Below are positions 1-12,174 of a DNA stretch of 64,000 nt, piece after piece. Within the stretch, counting starts at the first letter, position 1. Each line of letters begins with the position of its first letter. Source of the stretch: Anisus vortex. Lineage: Eukaryota > Mollusca > Gastropoda > Planorbidae. Where the stretch lies: positions 20,311,167 through 20,375,166 of the forward strand of contig OX421500.1 of NCBI GenBank assembly GCA_949126835.1, given 5' to 3'. A program made the translations under genes and the position numbers. Under the pieces are notes generated by a model that made no database searches, was not told where the DNA came from, and worked only from the letters and a program-made list of their open reading frames with translations.

Positions 1-283
1 AGACATACAGCTCATTCCAGAATTAAAAAAAAAATATATATCGTAGGGTTGATATGTAGATATTTTGGTTCTGATGGAAATATTTTTAATCAATAATGTT
101 GGATTCGCACAAAAAAATTCTTGAAAAAGTCCATGGTGTGTTGGTAACTATTCTTTTTGAGACTGTCATTTCTCTAATATTCACTTCGACGATAAATTAT
201 ATTTGTCTAAGTTTATAGAAAAACAGTTTCGATATGGCTAGTAGAATGAAATTGGCAAAATTTAAAAAAAAAAGTCTTTAACG

Positions 284-397
284 ATGGCTCGGTGTAAACT
301 ATGTTCCCAACAGATATGCCGGAGAGGTAGCAGTGCCACTGGATTGCGTACGCATCTGTGTACGAAGCATCCTGGATTAACATCGTCATCGTCTTAA
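284..397 (+). pseudogene. BED-type zinc-finger fragment of a hAT transposon
   Basis: A 37-codon open stretch starts at an ATG and contains CKLC, then RRGSSATGLRTHL, then a His-Pro pair. This is the C-x2-C ... H-x-H layout and the GSS-x-TGLR-x-HL core of BED zinc fingers at the start of hAT transposases. There is an in-frame stop just upstream and no transposase body follows, so it is a relic. A hAT-like terminal repeat lies downstream at about 600-717. Confidence 0.6.
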
Positions 398-599
398 CAT
401 GCTTCTTAATATTATGGTCAATGATAATCAGAAAGTTGATTATAACTATTGAAAGCTACTATCAGTTTTAATTAATTGGCCCATATTTTTTTTTAGTTTT
501 AAAGTGTACAAAATCAAATTGTATTCACACAAATCAATGCCCTGCAAACACTAATTAAGTTTGAAATAGTTTCAAATATACCTACAAAACTACGCACAT

Positions 600-717
600 T
601 TGGCTTTTCCGGCCTGTGACTTTGACATTGCGCGGGATTGGGGGGTGCGGGAAATCGAAATCCGGTTTTAAACCGTTTTTATAGTACGGAAAACCGGTAT
701 TGATTTTAACATCCCTA
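600..717. mobile_element. hAT-like transposon end
   Basis: The stretch contains short inverted GGTTTTAAACC-type segments and ends in TTAACATCCCTA. Its reverse complement begins TAGGGATGTTAA, a typical hAT terminal repeat. It probably closes the element that carries the BED finger at 284-397. The other end lies outside the window, so no target duplication can be checked. Confidence 0.45.
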
Positions 718-1230
718 GCACTGACAGCTGAGATTGAGGGAGGACAAAGGGGGGGGGGGGATACTACCAGCTATGGCGCTTCCTTACAAAACATCCGGTC
801 ATCCCCGACGTCTCCAGTGTAAAACATAAGACAGGCCATTGTATTATAGATGAACGATTATTGCTTTCTTGATCCATAACGCCTGCTCGGCAGCAAGAAC
901 CTTGTCATCATTTTGACGTCCAATGTACCTACTGGCACCAATAAGAAAATTGGCAGGCCATACCGCTGGTCGCTTATAGCACAATGTACTCTTCTGCATT
1001 TGGCTGTGAAAATAAATGACTAACTATTCATCTAACATTCAAGTATCTGATGTCACAAGCTTGGCTCTGATTAGGTGCAGATTGTGCTTTCATCAACCTA
1101 GTGTGATACTCATTGTTTTAGGAATATGAAGAGTCGACAACTTTCAGCCCTATTTATATTTGTAGCAACCTCAGCAAAAAGGATTTACGAAATTCAACAG
1201 TTCCACAACGTTTATTGACAATTAGTTCCG

Positions 1231-1390
1231 ATATGTATATCATAGGTTACATACATCCAATATATCTACAAATAGAGGTAGATGTATATCATAGGTTACA
1301 TACATCCAATGTATACAAATAGAGGTAGATTAGAGTCAGCGGCGTAGCCAGGTTTTGACGCAAATACAAATAGAGGTAGATTAGTGACAA
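1231..1390. repeat. Short local tandem duplication with a hAT-end fragment
   Basis: Phrases such as ATATCATAGGTTACATACAT and ACAAATAGAGGTAGAT recur two to three times. Between copies sits CAGCGGCGTAGCCAGG, which resembles the end of a hAT-type MITE. Nothing coding was seen here. The flanking 720-1230 and 1390-1945 intervals hold no exon I could recognise. Confidence 0.5.
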
Positions 1391-1948
1391 TTAGAGTCGG
1401 TCGAGTACAGTTTAGTCGGCTAACTAAATTAGCTAGGAATGTATATTATCAAGTAACTCCAAACTGTCAATTGTTTATGTTACCTGCTTGTCATATCAAA
1501 TCGCCCCAGTCTATTTATCCTCCCCAAATTCTCAGGCTCTCAGCCTTGCAGCATTATGGGACAAAGGACCATATCCTGTTATCCCTTCGGCGACCAGTCG
1601 TCCGTTGAGGGAGGAAAAGGGGTAAATACGAGGCGTCCAAGTTCTTGTCCCCACCCGACTATCGGAGGGGTGAGCTATACCATTGAGATCTCAAACTTTG
1701 TATCTAAACGACTCTAGAGTTATTACTCCCCCTTGTCCTTTGGATCTGGGAAATTTTGACCGTAAGAAAATGCTTCTCTCACGCTAGATTGTCAGGATGG
1801 CCTTGTTCCGAATACCTGCGCCCAGATTAAATAACACTTTAAATGGACCGTAACATCTAAATTAAAGTGAATACATGTTTAAATATTGCAGCTATAATCC
1901 CATATGATTGTATGATTTTGTTTTATGTACACAAAAAGTAATACTTAC

Positions 1949-2029
1949 CTTATATTACATTTAACATCAATAAGAGCACACCATAGGAGCATGTCTTTGA
2001 GTTGGTGTCCTGTTGCTCTTCTTACATCT
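1949..2029 (-). CDS. DEG/ENaC channel exon (GHQLKDMLLWC)
   Basis: Reading leftwards, a TTTTTTCAAG acceptor is followed by one base and 26 codons that include RATGHQLKDMLLWC and end VKCNI plus AG. The donor is AAG|GTAAGT. The GH-x3-DML-x2-C pattern is characteristic of the DEG/ENaC extracellular domain shortly after the first conserved LPSFTFCN region. Incoming phase is 2 and outgoing phase is 2. An alternative acceptor 2 nt further in would change the incoming phase. It is the most 3' channel exon recognised in the window. Confidence 0.75.
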
Positions 2030-2645
2030 CTTGAAAAAAGTATAACATAAACTTAAGATTCAAAGCACATTGCAGACTTTTTATCTTTTTTTTTTTGTGT
2101 AAGTTAAGCTCAACAAAACAGTTTATAACTTTTTAATCAGCAATTTGAAGAAATATGAATGATCGTATACAAAGATAGATAAATAGAGAAATAAAGAGAA
2201 AGAAAAAAAATAGATTTTAGATGTATAAAAAATATCAGAGATCATAAACTTACGGCACAACTGCAACAAGAAGTTTTAGTTTTTTTTTAAATATAAGACA
2301 AAACAATGTACATCAAGGTAACTATTGGCTACTGCATGCCACAAACTGCCATGTCAAATGAATTTTTTATATTAACTTCTGTAACTAACCTTGCATAAAA
2401 TAAATTCCACATAAAATGTTTCAACTTATTTTAAATAAATATTACAGGCGTGTATACGTATTTATCTTGAATTTTTAATGCTTTAAAAAATTAACTTCTT
2501 GAACACCGTAGCAAAAGTTGTACCCAGCACATTAATTTACAACTATTCAATGTAAAGTAATTTTAAACCTATAAATATATCTTGAAATGAATAATATAAT
2601 ACTACATTTGTAAAGTATAAAAATAATTTTCTATACATTTTCGTT

Positions 2646-3583
2646 TAGAGACCGACCGAAATTCGGCTACGGTTTTGGTTTCGGCGCCGAAAAAAGGCAA
2701 ATGGTATTTTTCAATGTAGTTTCGGTTTCGGCCGAAAAAGAAAAGTTAACTTTCGGTTTGCTTACGGTTTCGGTCACCTGCCGAATATCTATTTTAACTT
2801 TCAATTTTTAGACTGCAACGATAGAGCTGCTTCTAATACTCTTCTTATTGATAAGTTTGAAAAACATTATACATAATACATATATATACACCTGATAAAT
2901 TAGGCTTACAGTTTCTATGTAGTGATGTTAAACAAAAACCAGATTCCGATTTTCGGTTTTGTTGGAATCAGGGAGGAAATAATTTCAATATGGTGTCCCA
3001 CGATTTTTTTTTAGAAGACATATTTTAAAACCATGTTTGATTCGTACGAAACAATTATTTAACATTAAACACTTGCAAACACTAATAAGTCAAAGGCGAC
3101 CCATAGGCCTATTGTAGTTTTTTTTAAATTCCGAATATTGCTTGCAATAAAATCACAGACAACAACAAAGGCAGATGTTAAGTTACAACTAATGCTAGTC
3201 GCCGGCATAGTTTTTGATCTACGTAGTCGAGAAGCAAACAAACTGGAATTTCCTCATTGAAGATAAACGCTTCAACAGACAAAGAAACTGATAGACGTAG
3301 CTTTGCCCAATGCTTGGACTTCAAACAAAAACGTTTCGGAGAAAAAACTGATATTGACAGCCCTAAGTTCTATTGTTTACTTAGAAAGAGTATCCATAAA
3401 CTATTTAATATTACACTAAAATGTGCATTTTTTTTTAAATCTGCAGTCTTTTACAATCTTTTGTTTGGCTACTTCTATTTTTCAGTTACGGTTGCGGTTT
3501 CGGCCGAATGTGTAGTAAAATTATCGGTATCAATTCGGTTTCGACCGAAAGTCAATTTTTAATTTGGTTTCGGTCGGTCTCTA
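2646..3583. mobile_element. Non-autonomous hAT-type element (938 bp)
   Basis: The element starts TAGAGACCGACCGAAA and ends with the inverse, TTTCGGTCGGTCTCTA. Flanking octamers are TTTTCGTT on the left and TTTTCGTG on the right, 7 of 8 matching, as expected for a hAT target duplication. The termini are rich in CCGAAA/TTTCGG subrepeats. The 101-codon frame inside has no recognisable motif, so it is treated as a MITE-like derivative inserted in the large channel intron. Confidence 0.75.
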
Positions 3584-4615
3584 TTTTCGTGATCTTAAAA
3601 AAACTTAACTTGTTAGGCTAACTATTATTATCTAATTTGGAAACTTTAATGGAACTCAAGTTGCGATAATATTTCTCAATAAGTTTATGTTTTTACTCCC
3701 TTTCTTTTAACTCGTACTGTCTGCTTGGGTGGTTGCTTGCTTGCTTGGAAAACTTTGCATCGATTTTTTCGACCACTTTCCGTCGTCCAATCGAGCTGAA
3801 ATTTTGGTAGCAGACGTGTCTAGGCTAACAATACATTCTATCAAATTTTCAGCATCATAGCCTTAAGAATAGTCACTAATACCTTCGAACAATTTGCGAA
3901 TCGAAGAAAAAAAAACATGGATGCCTCTAACGGAAGAGACGGGAGTAAATATGCTTGTCGGATATGTTCGTTTTTAGTAAATAAATAGAATGAAAACGAC
4001 ACAATATAGCCGAAACAAAGCGAGTTATCTTTTTATGTTTTTTTGCGGCCCGAAGCTAGAAAAAAAAGGATGCGCATAATTTCAGTGTGGAAATTCATAA
4101 GGTATGTTATCACTTATATTTATTTTAATCTATCAAAATATAAATTAAATAAAAACTTAGTTTACAAAGAAAGGGAGTATAATAAAAACTGTGTTTTTAT
4201 GGGTTAGTTTATTTATATGTAAAATGATAAATGGCATAGCTTTATATCTTTAAAAAGCTTTTTATTAATTAAATTATGTTAAAATGCTTTAATATTATTA
4301 GACTAAACTTTTTATAATCACATTTTAAACATCACAAAAACTGCTGGATTTGTTTGATAACTTACATATGAAATCCCTCGACAATGTTAATTTGGAAAAA
4401 TATCCTTAGAAAGATGTCAGCAGTTTAGGCTAAGATTGAAGATAATCTAACATTGTTGTGAATGTAATAGAAAATGGATATCACATCAGAATCAGTCATT
4501 TGTTTTGTTTTTCTTTAAAAGTTGCATTTACTCTTCATTTAGTTTTTGATTAAAACAAACACTAGTTGACTTTCCCTCGCATGAAAGCAATTTTAAGCTA
4601 ATTTTAAGTGTTTAG

Positions 4616-4745
4616 TGAAATAATGATCAACACCACAGATGCCAGAAGTGAAAACATAATAATGAACCAACAACAACTGGAAGAAGTAAAGAATTTCAAA
4701 TATCTAGGCGCCATCCTATACGTAGATGAAAGCTGAGAGTCAGAA
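4616..4745 (+). pseudogene. LINE reverse-transcriptase fragment (RTE-like)
   Basis: The + frame reads INTTDARSENIIMNQQQLEE, then VKNFKYLGAILYVDES, a stop, then ESEIRARI. The element LEEVKNFKYLGA-x-L-x-DES-x5-EI-x-RI is the conserved post-palm segment of RTE/BovB-like and related LINE reverse transcriptases. The fragment is cut off on its right by a TA microsatellite. It contains an in-frame TGA. Confidence 0.6.
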
Positions 4746-4760
4746 ATTCGAGCAAGGATA

Positions 4761-5130
<370 letters not shown>

Positions 5131-5139
5131 TAGTGAGAT

Positions 5140-6263
5140 TGGTGTTCGGACATTTGATCCCGCGAACCTTGATCCCGCGACAGTCAATCCCTATCACTTG
5201 ATCCCACGAGAGATAGCTCCATTGACATTTGATCCCGCGACAATTGATCCCTCCCCATCCCAGCAGATAGTCCCATTAACACTTAATCCCTCCCGCGGAC
5301 ATATACACTAAGAAGAAATAAAACTAATTTTATAATTAATTTTCTTGTTATGTCTTTGACTATGCCTTTTTTTGCCTATTTAATTTACTTATTGTTTGTA
5401 CTATGTGGCAAAATAAATATTATTAATTGAAGAGGACTACAAGCGATGGCTACTGCACACAGTGGTGCGTTGGTTAGCAAAAGACGACTGTTTAAATATA
5501 ATGTATGAGACTAGGATTCGGTGCTCGAATTTTTGAAAAGCAAATGCCGATTATTTGAGAGAAAATCAATCAGTTTCTCTAGGTCTGTGAGTTTTGGCAA
5601 AAATTTTGTATTGCATTCTTATCACGCTTTTTTGTGGAAAGTGGATTTTATGCTATTACCATTTGGTTGTCAAAAAAACAAAACAAGATGCAAATAGTGA
5701 AGCGTAAAGACATAAAGCTTTTACAACGAAAATTGAAACAAATATAGACAAACTACTAGCAACACACCAAGCAAACGATTCACATTAATATTGATTTTTT
5801 AACCATCTTGTTTAGGTTGTAATATATTAATTCTAACAATATGTTTCTTTTTAATTTTTTTTAAAGATAATAAATAAGCACACAAATCCAAAGAATATTG
5901 CGGAGACTATATTGACCCTTTAACGTCCAGAGGGGTGGGGAGAGTGGGCGCTAAAAAAAAGGTTTGGTGGGGGAGGGGTGCGGTGAGCGGAAAAATTTGT
6001 AAAAGCGGGCGTTAACCCTAGTCACTTGAACATTACGCATAAGGGTTTCCCTTAAGTGGCTAAAATAAGGAAACTAAGTTTGTTACTGATATTTATTCTT
6101 ACCAATTAGTGAGCACTTTATGACAACTAGTTCTCCAAATACATTTGTTTTATTTTTTCTTAGTGTACATGTTCACTGGCGGGATTAAGTGTCAATGGGA
6201 CTATCTGTCGCTAGATTTAGTGTCGCGGGACCAAATGTCACGGGATCATATGTCACCAAACCA
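5140..6263. mobile_element. DNA transposon with subterminal GATCCCGCGAC repeats (1.1 kb)
   Basis: Both ends carry inverted sequence: left GGACATTTGATCCCGCGA, right the inverse TCACGGGATCATATGTCA. A further inverted pair lies inside, near 5255-5325 against 6140-6215, including AGATAGTCCCATT. The phrase TTGATCCCGCGA and variants recur several times near each end. A perfect GTGAGAT repeat flanks the element at 5133-5139 and 6264-6270, a 7- or 8-bp target duplication. There is no transposase frame, so it is non-autonomous; the superfamily is uncertain (hAT-like by duplication size). Confidence 0.65.
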
Positions 6264-6323
6264 GTGAGATTTTATGTATATATATATATATATAAGATAG
6301 ATAGATAGATAGGTAGATGGATG

Positions 6324-6573
6324 CAGTGCTTTTTTTTGTGACGGTACGCACCGGTACGGCGAACCGGCACCTTTTTCAATGTGGGGAAAAAAATTTTTAC
6401 TTTTCTTGTATTTTAACGTTTATTATTAATTTATTATGTTATAAATTTGTTAAAATTAAATTATTTTAAAATTGCGCACAATAAGAAATAAAATATAAAA
6501 TGCAAAACTGCTTTTAAAGTTAGGCAATCCATCACTGTGTACCGGCACCTATTTTTTTACAAAAAAAGCACTG
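6324..6573. mobile_element. hAT MITE (250 bp, CAGTGC termini)
   Basis: Starts CAGTGCTTTTTTTTGTGACG and ends with TTACAAAAAAAGCACTG, an inverted pair. Internal ACCGGCACC motifs also occur inverted near the two ends. Flanking octamers GATGGATG and GATAGATG match at 7 of 8, though the surrounding GATA microsatellite makes this duplication weak evidence. No coding capacity. Confidence 0.75.
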
Positions 6574-6862
6574 GATAGATGGATACATGGAAAAATTGAT
6601 TAAAGATAAAGATACACATATGTATAAAGAGTGGTTAATTAATTAATTGATTCCTAAATTATATATAGCTATAAATAATTATGTTAAATTAAATTACTTT
6701 CCCAATTGACGATAAAGATAGTGGAATTCTGACAATTTTCCGAACTGTTTCTCAGTGTTGTTCTACAAGTGAATGGATAAAAGAAAGGTTTCATAAGATA
6801 ACTTTAATATATATACATGAAAGCTACAAACTAATCATTGAATTCAACATATATGGTTCCAG

Positions 6863-9800
6863 GCATGCCTGGATTAACCATTAGGCAAACAAAGCACGTG
6901 TCTAGGGCACCAAGCGTTTGGGAGGCACCACAAGTCCTCAAGAAAAATGTGTATGTTGTCCCGGTAGCCGCGCGTAATCGACATGAAATTTGTTGTGACC
7001 CACTTCAGTCTGCTGAAGACAGCGGCGTATTTAGGCATGTTCCACATGTTCCTATAGAACAGGGGTTCCCACACAACAAGCCCCCCCCCCCATTTTTTTT
7101 AGTCTTTTTTTTTCACATTTAGTATAGTGTTGTTGTATAAGCGCACTATGAAGGACAGTCTTCTGGGTTGTAAACTTATGTCATGACTCTTGCCTGAATA
7201 ATTGTATTATGCGAAACGTGACCTACTTTCTTTCGCAATTCCTCACGTCGATGCTGGATACTGCTATAGTACGTACTTCCTACTTTCGATTTTAACATCA
7301 TTGTTTCTCAAAGCTGAACTCACACCTATCGCATGGTGTTATAGAGTTTAGATGGCTGGTATTATGAGAGTGTGTAATGTTGACTGAGGATCAACGATCA
7401 ACGTGTCATGTGGAAGCTGTGTTGGCATATGTCCGTAGAGCTGCAGAATTGGGTAGCATTGACTCTGACCTCAACGATCTGTTGTCCACTGCAGTTACAC
7501 ATACTGGAGAAATGTGCTCATACGACTTTTCAATGTAATAAAGTTCATAAGTGAAAGGGGGTTGGCATTCAGATGAAGCAATCAAACTTTTGGTTCGGTC
7601 GCAAATGGTAATTTTCTTAGTATTCTGGAGTTAACTAAAATAAAAATATGATGATTTTCTAGATGAACACATTACAAAACATGACAATCGAAGAAAGGGA
7701 CACACAAAATACCTGTTTTTTACTGTAGGGAATTAAGGGTAAGCAAGTATTTAATAAAATCAGTGCACGACTAATGCATATCAAACAAAAAAAATATTTA
7801 AACAAAATAAAAAAACACAAACAAACATGAAATAAAAAAGAAGTAAAAAAACAACACGTATCTTTACATCACTAATTAAAACTCATATCAGAATGAATCA
7901 TAAAGACTATAGCGGCTTAGCGGGCTGTCAGAAACAGATGGAGACTGAACTGAACTAGAAAATGCTGCAACAAATAGATCTAACTGAGAATGAGAAATTG
8001 CATTTGATTGTTAACTGACACATTGTACGCCTAAATGGCTGTTCATGTATGAGTGTTCAAACGAGCAACTGAAGTTAAATGAAGTGAAATGCTCATTTGT
8101 TCGCCAAATCGGCAGAGTCAAACAGAGTGGGTTACCGGTAATAGTTATCATACAGCATTAACAACACTGTACATAGGCTAACACAGCAATGTCGGAAGGC
8201 AGGGGTGGGGCCATGAGGGGCCCCCACATAAATTTGGGAACACAGCTCCCACAATCCTAAATACTGCCCTGGCTGAAGATGATGATAAAGATGAAGATGA
8301 TAATATAAATCAAGCAGTAGATCCAGGACTGCGTTTTGACTTCTCCTCTGGTGATGTGGCTTACTGGGTTGACTGTGGGCCCACTAACTGTTATCATCAT
8401 TATGGTCCCTTTGATAAATCTTGGAGGAAAAATAACAATATATTGTTCTCGAAAACTCTTCAATAACACAAAAGCAAATGGTGAGCAGTTCAGGAAAGAA
8501 TGGTTATTGTATTCACCATCCACGGGATCTGTGTACTGCTTTGTTTGTAAACTATTTGCGTCTAAAGGTTTCACAAGTTTGACTAATAAAAATAGGTTCA
8601 GTGATTGGAAAAATAACATTTTAATTGATAATCATGAACAAAGCGCTACTCATAAGGACTGCATGTTAATATACCTAGCTCATCGACAAGGCTCGGGTCT
8701 ACTACAAAAGCTAGAAGAGTACATTTTACTGGGAACATGTTTTGATGCGAGCAGTGGCGGTTATTTTTACTATTGCTGAGCGTGGTCTGGCTTTTAGAGG
8801 GACAAATTAAACATTTGGATCTTTAAAAAATGGAAATTATCTAGGGTTGCTGGAGTTGGTCAGTCAGTTTGATCCATTTTTAGCATCACATATTACGAAA
8901 TATGGAAATTCTGGAAAAGGAAATATTTCTTATTTATCCAAAAGTTCACACCAGTGAAAGTATGGCTAAGCAAGTGTTGCAGTACTTACGTGATGTTTGC
9001 AATATTAATTGTTTCGAAATGCATCGGTCAGTCCTATGATAACGCAGCTACTATGTCTGGATGCTAAAAGGGCATGCAGAAAAAAATTCTAGAGGAAAAT
9101 GAGTTTGCTATATACATACCATGTGCTGCCCATTCACAAAATCTGGTAGGCAGAAGTGCCGTTGACTCTTGTTTAGAGGCAGTAAACTTCTTCCATACAG
9201 TGCAAATGATCTATACTTTTTTCTCAGCTTCAACCAACAGATGGAAGATTCTGAAAGGATGCCTTGTGAATGAAACGCTGGTAATGTCTCTTTCCGATAC
9301 CAGATGGGAAGCATGCTGTTGCAACTAAATCTATTCTAAAGTCTCATCCTCAGATTATAGAAGCAATAGAATGTTTACAAGAAAACAAGTCACAGAAGGG
9401 GGACATCAGAAGAGAAGCAGAAAACATTGCAAAGAAGATGCAAGAATTATAATTTGCTTTCATGCTTGTCTTTTGGGAAGAAGTGTTACAACATGTTCAC
9501 AGGGTCAGTCAAGCTCTACAAAATGAGCACGTGAACTTGAAAACGTGTGCTGATGTGTATTCTTCACTAGCGACTCACTTGCATGAATCAAGGAATTAAT
9601 TTGAAAGATCTGAAGAAGCTACATCAAGTGTGGATAATAAGTCAACTTTGACCCGTAAACGAAAGACAGTGGTCATTGATGATGATGCCCCTGAGGTATC
9701 TCTGAATGCCAGATACAAATTTCGCATAACTGCTTTCTACGCCATTGTTGACAAACTTGAGACAGAGGTGAGTAGACGAGGACAGGTATATAATGATATA

Positions 9801-10533
9801 GCAGTTCGATTTTCTTGTTACGTAGATGTATTACAAACATCTCAGTGTTGTGAATAACTAATAAATGCTCATCCTGAAGATCGGAACAATAATTTATTTA
9901 CTGAACTACAACAGTTCCACTGATATATTCGCTACAAGTTTCGTGTATCAAAATCTGAAAACAACACATTCAGTCATTCAGAATTATACAAAGCTATAGT
10001 TAGAAACAACATCGAGTGTGCTTTTCCAAATGTAGAAATCGCCTTGCGCATATTTATAAAATTAATAGATACGAACTGTTAACTGTGCGCTCTTTTTCTC
10101 AGTTAAAACGTAGAACAAATACAAGTAGATCGACAATGAAACAAGAAAGGCTTGATTTCTTATCTCTGCTGATGATTGGGGTAGACTTGTTGCACAAAAT
10201 TAACTTTGATGATGTACTCAAAAACTTTGCCAGATGTAAATCTCGAAAAAAGATTTAAAAAATGACTTTCTCATCTATTAAAAAAGTTACATTATTTTTG
10301 TCTATTATTATTACAAAATTAAAAAACTATAAATTTTAATACAGAAAAACCTTATTGTAGGTTTTATATGAGTGATAGTAGTACAAACATATATGTTAAC
10401 AACTGTTTTTCTTTGTTAGTTTTTTGCATAATATTGAACATACCAGCGGACAGAGGAGGATAGGGAACCGGGGCAGAAGGGGGCACCCATGTGGGTTTGT
10501 GCCTAGGGCATCAAGATGGCTTAATCCGGCCCT
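6863..10533 (+). mobile_element. Decayed autonomous hAT transposon (DUF4371/TTF-finger type)
   Basis: A perfect 8-bp direct repeat, GGTTCCAG, lies at 6855-6862 and 10534-10541. The ends are inverted relative to each other: left TGCCTGGATTAACC, right GGCTTAATCCGGCCCT. Between them lie fragments of one transposase in several frames on the + strand, see 8278-10257. The element sits in the channel intron, antisense to the host gene. The 6580-6850 interval before it holds nothing recognisable. Confidence 0.82.
8278..10257 (+). pseudogene. hAT transposase pseudogene (TTF zinc finger and DUF4371 type)
   Basis: Fragments occur in the expected order. A TTF-type finger near 8440-8560 reads NGEQFRKEWLLYS ... 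VYCFVCKLF. A catalytic-region piece near 9100-9260 reads YIPCAAHSQNLVG, FFHTVQ and FFSASTNRW. A segment at 9640-9850 includes SLNARYKFRITAFYAIVDKL. A C-terminal dimerisation piece at 10130-10257 reads QERLDFLSLLMIGVDLL with FDDVLKNFARCKSRK. Frames change repeatedly and there are stops between pieces, so the protein is dead. Homologous zinc finger MYM-like proteins in animals derive from this transposon group. Confidence 0.8.
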
Positions 10534-11099
10534 GGTTCCAGGAAACAAATATGAAATATCAATAACAACATTGATTGTTAACTAATTACAAAGGGAGAAA
10601 AAACTTATTTTATAAAACTTAGAAAAAAACTAATCTAATCATGTAAATTGTAGGTCAACACTGAATTTTTCCCAGAATAATGTGCTTTCTGCTATTGCGG
10701 ATGTTATAAAAAGCCATTTAAGTATTGTTGTGAAACTAAGAGTCATAATTTAAGCTATTTCTTGCAGAACCGTTGCAAAAGCGATTAGTTGTGTTGTTTT
10801 TTTTAAAATAACTATTTAAAAAAAATTAAAAGACTTACATATTTACATTTGCATTTGAACATAATTTCAGGGAAAATATAAATTTTGAAAACTGAAATTT
10901 AATTTTTACCTTTTACGTCCCACGAATTATTTTTTATTATTATTCAGTGTTGCTTTCTCAATCAAGTTATTGAAAGCGGTTTGTGAATTATAATATATAT
11001 ATAGAAATGAGTGGGGTTTTTTTTTCATCATCCAATCAACCAGATTCATGTATAACATGAAAAACTACTAATACATGCCTTGTTTAAAAAAAAGCTCAC

Positions 11100-11522
11100 A
11101 AAAAGGCTTTATTTATTACAAAAAAAAGGTACAACATTACAGAAGATGGAGAGAGAGAGAGGGGGAAAGAAAGGGAGAGAAAGAGAGAGGCAGAGAGAGA
11201 GAGAAAAAAAAGACAGACAGAGAAAGTGACAAAGATGGAGAAAGAGGGAGAAAGACAGACAGAGAGAGAGAAACAGCGAAACAGAGAGAAAAAGAGAGAC
11301 AGAGAGAGAAAACCCCAAAAGCTTTATTTATTTTTTAAAAAGGTACAAGATTATACAAGATGGAGAGACAGGTAAAGAGAGAGAGAGAAACAGAGAGAGA
11401 AAGAGAGAAACGGAGAGAGAAAGAGCGACAAAGAGAGAAAACCCAAATAGCTTTATTTATTTTTTTAAAAAGGTACAACATTATACAAGATGGAGAGACA
11501 GAGAAAGAGAGAGAGAGACAGA
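11100..11522. repeat. GAGA-rich minisatellite at a channel splice donor
   Basis: Three diverged units of about 110-190 bp each contain a GCTTTATTTATT-x-AAAAAGGTACAA-x-ATTATACAAGATGGAGAGA-type core followed by GAGAGA/GACAGA runs. On the transcribed (minus) strand the array begins about 16 nt inside the intron that follows exon 11539-11602. Lys/Arg/Glu-rich frames on the + strand are products of the repeat. Confidence 0.8.
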
Positions 11523-11538
11523 AAATGTATCCAATTAC

Positions 11539-11602
11539 CTGAAGCGTTCCGTTTTTTCTTAACTTTGTCCAATAGTGTGTGATATCATCAATTTCTTCGC
11601 CA
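11539..11602 (-). CDS. DEG/ENaC channel exon 4
   Basis: Acceptor CTTTTTTCAG, then one base completing the Ser codon begun in exon 3, then 21 codons GEEIDDITHYWTKLRKNGTL plus Q. Donor CAG|GTAATT. Incoming phase is 2, outgoing 0. The sequence is part of the variable extracellular finger region. It was recognised by clean splice sites, by phase agreement with exon 3 and by position, not by strong family motifs. A GAGA minisatellite starts about 16 nt past the donor. Confidence 0.65.
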
Positions 11603-11670
11603 CTGAAAAAAGTAGATACATTTTTCTTATTTGAATGTGTTATATTAAACACGTGATACAAAAAATTTTT

Positions 11671-11735
11671 GCGAATAACTAATAAATGCTCATCCTGAAG
11701 ATCGGAACAATAATTTATTTACTGAACTACAACAG
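11671..11735 (+). repeat. Second copy of a hAT transposase segment
   Basis: About 64 nt, beginning GAATAACTAATAAATGCTCA, nearly exactly repeat 9853-9916 inside the hAT relic. The sequence to its right (to about 11930) does not match the relic, so this is either a rearranged second copy or a copied fragment. It fills much of the short intron between channel exons 3 and 4. Confidence 0.7.
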
Positions 11736-11937
11736 TTGTCAGAGATTATATGTGATCAAAGAACACGTGATCTTTTAGACAGGTTCAATGCGTTGATGTT
11801 GTTGTTTTCTTTATGGCTTTCCCCAAAATTAACTGATTACGAATTTAGAATGTTACATTGTGACAGAAAGTATATTAATAACGTGAGACCTGCTGTTGAA
11901 ACGAGCATTTTAAAAGTTGTATAATAAGTAAAGTTAC

Positions 11938-12035
11938 CTTTCATTCGTTAGGACATTTAGTGTTGTGTGATCGACCAGGTTTTGCAAAGAGTAACTGTGA
12001 ACAAAGTCAACCATCTCTTTTGATGTTTCATTCAA
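11938..12035 (-). CDS. DEG/ENaC channel exon 3
   Basis: Acceptor CTTTTTTAG, then 32 codons starting LNETSKEMVDFVHSYSLQNL and ending VLTNE plus AG. Donor AAG|GTAACT. Incoming phase 0, outgoing phase 2. It directly continues the conserved NKNTIRLSK of exon 2, as expected for the extracellular domain. NET is a possible N-glycosylation site. Confidence 0.78.
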
Positions 12036-12110
12036 CTAAAAAAGTATTTATAAAGCTGAATTATACCTACATATAAATAAATATATAAGAAAGGAAAGAA
12101 AAAAAGTTAA

Positions 12111-12174
12111 CATAGGGGAATTGAACTCAGGTCTCCCACGTGGCAGTCAGAGACGCTAACCGCTCAGCTAGGGA
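12111..12174 (-). repeat. tRNA-like SINE head
   Basis: Read on the minus strand it contains TAGCTGAGCGGTTAGCG, an A-box-like segment, and about 30 nt later GAGTTCAATTC, a B-box-like segment. This is the promoter layout of a tRNA-derived SINE. It is not a good tRNA: the stems are poor and no clear anticodon loop can be drawn. Confidence 0.5.

Noticed and set aside
3257..3562. 101-codon + strand frame
   Set aside because: It lies inside a non-autonomous transposon and runs into its terminal repeat. No protein motif.
11075..11542. Highly charged Glu/Arg/Lys frames
   Set aside because: They are translations of GAGA-type repeats inside a channel intron.
12111..12174. A tRNA gene on the minus strand
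   Set aside because: Box-like segments exist, but no complete cloverleaf with a plausible anticodon loop could be drawn.
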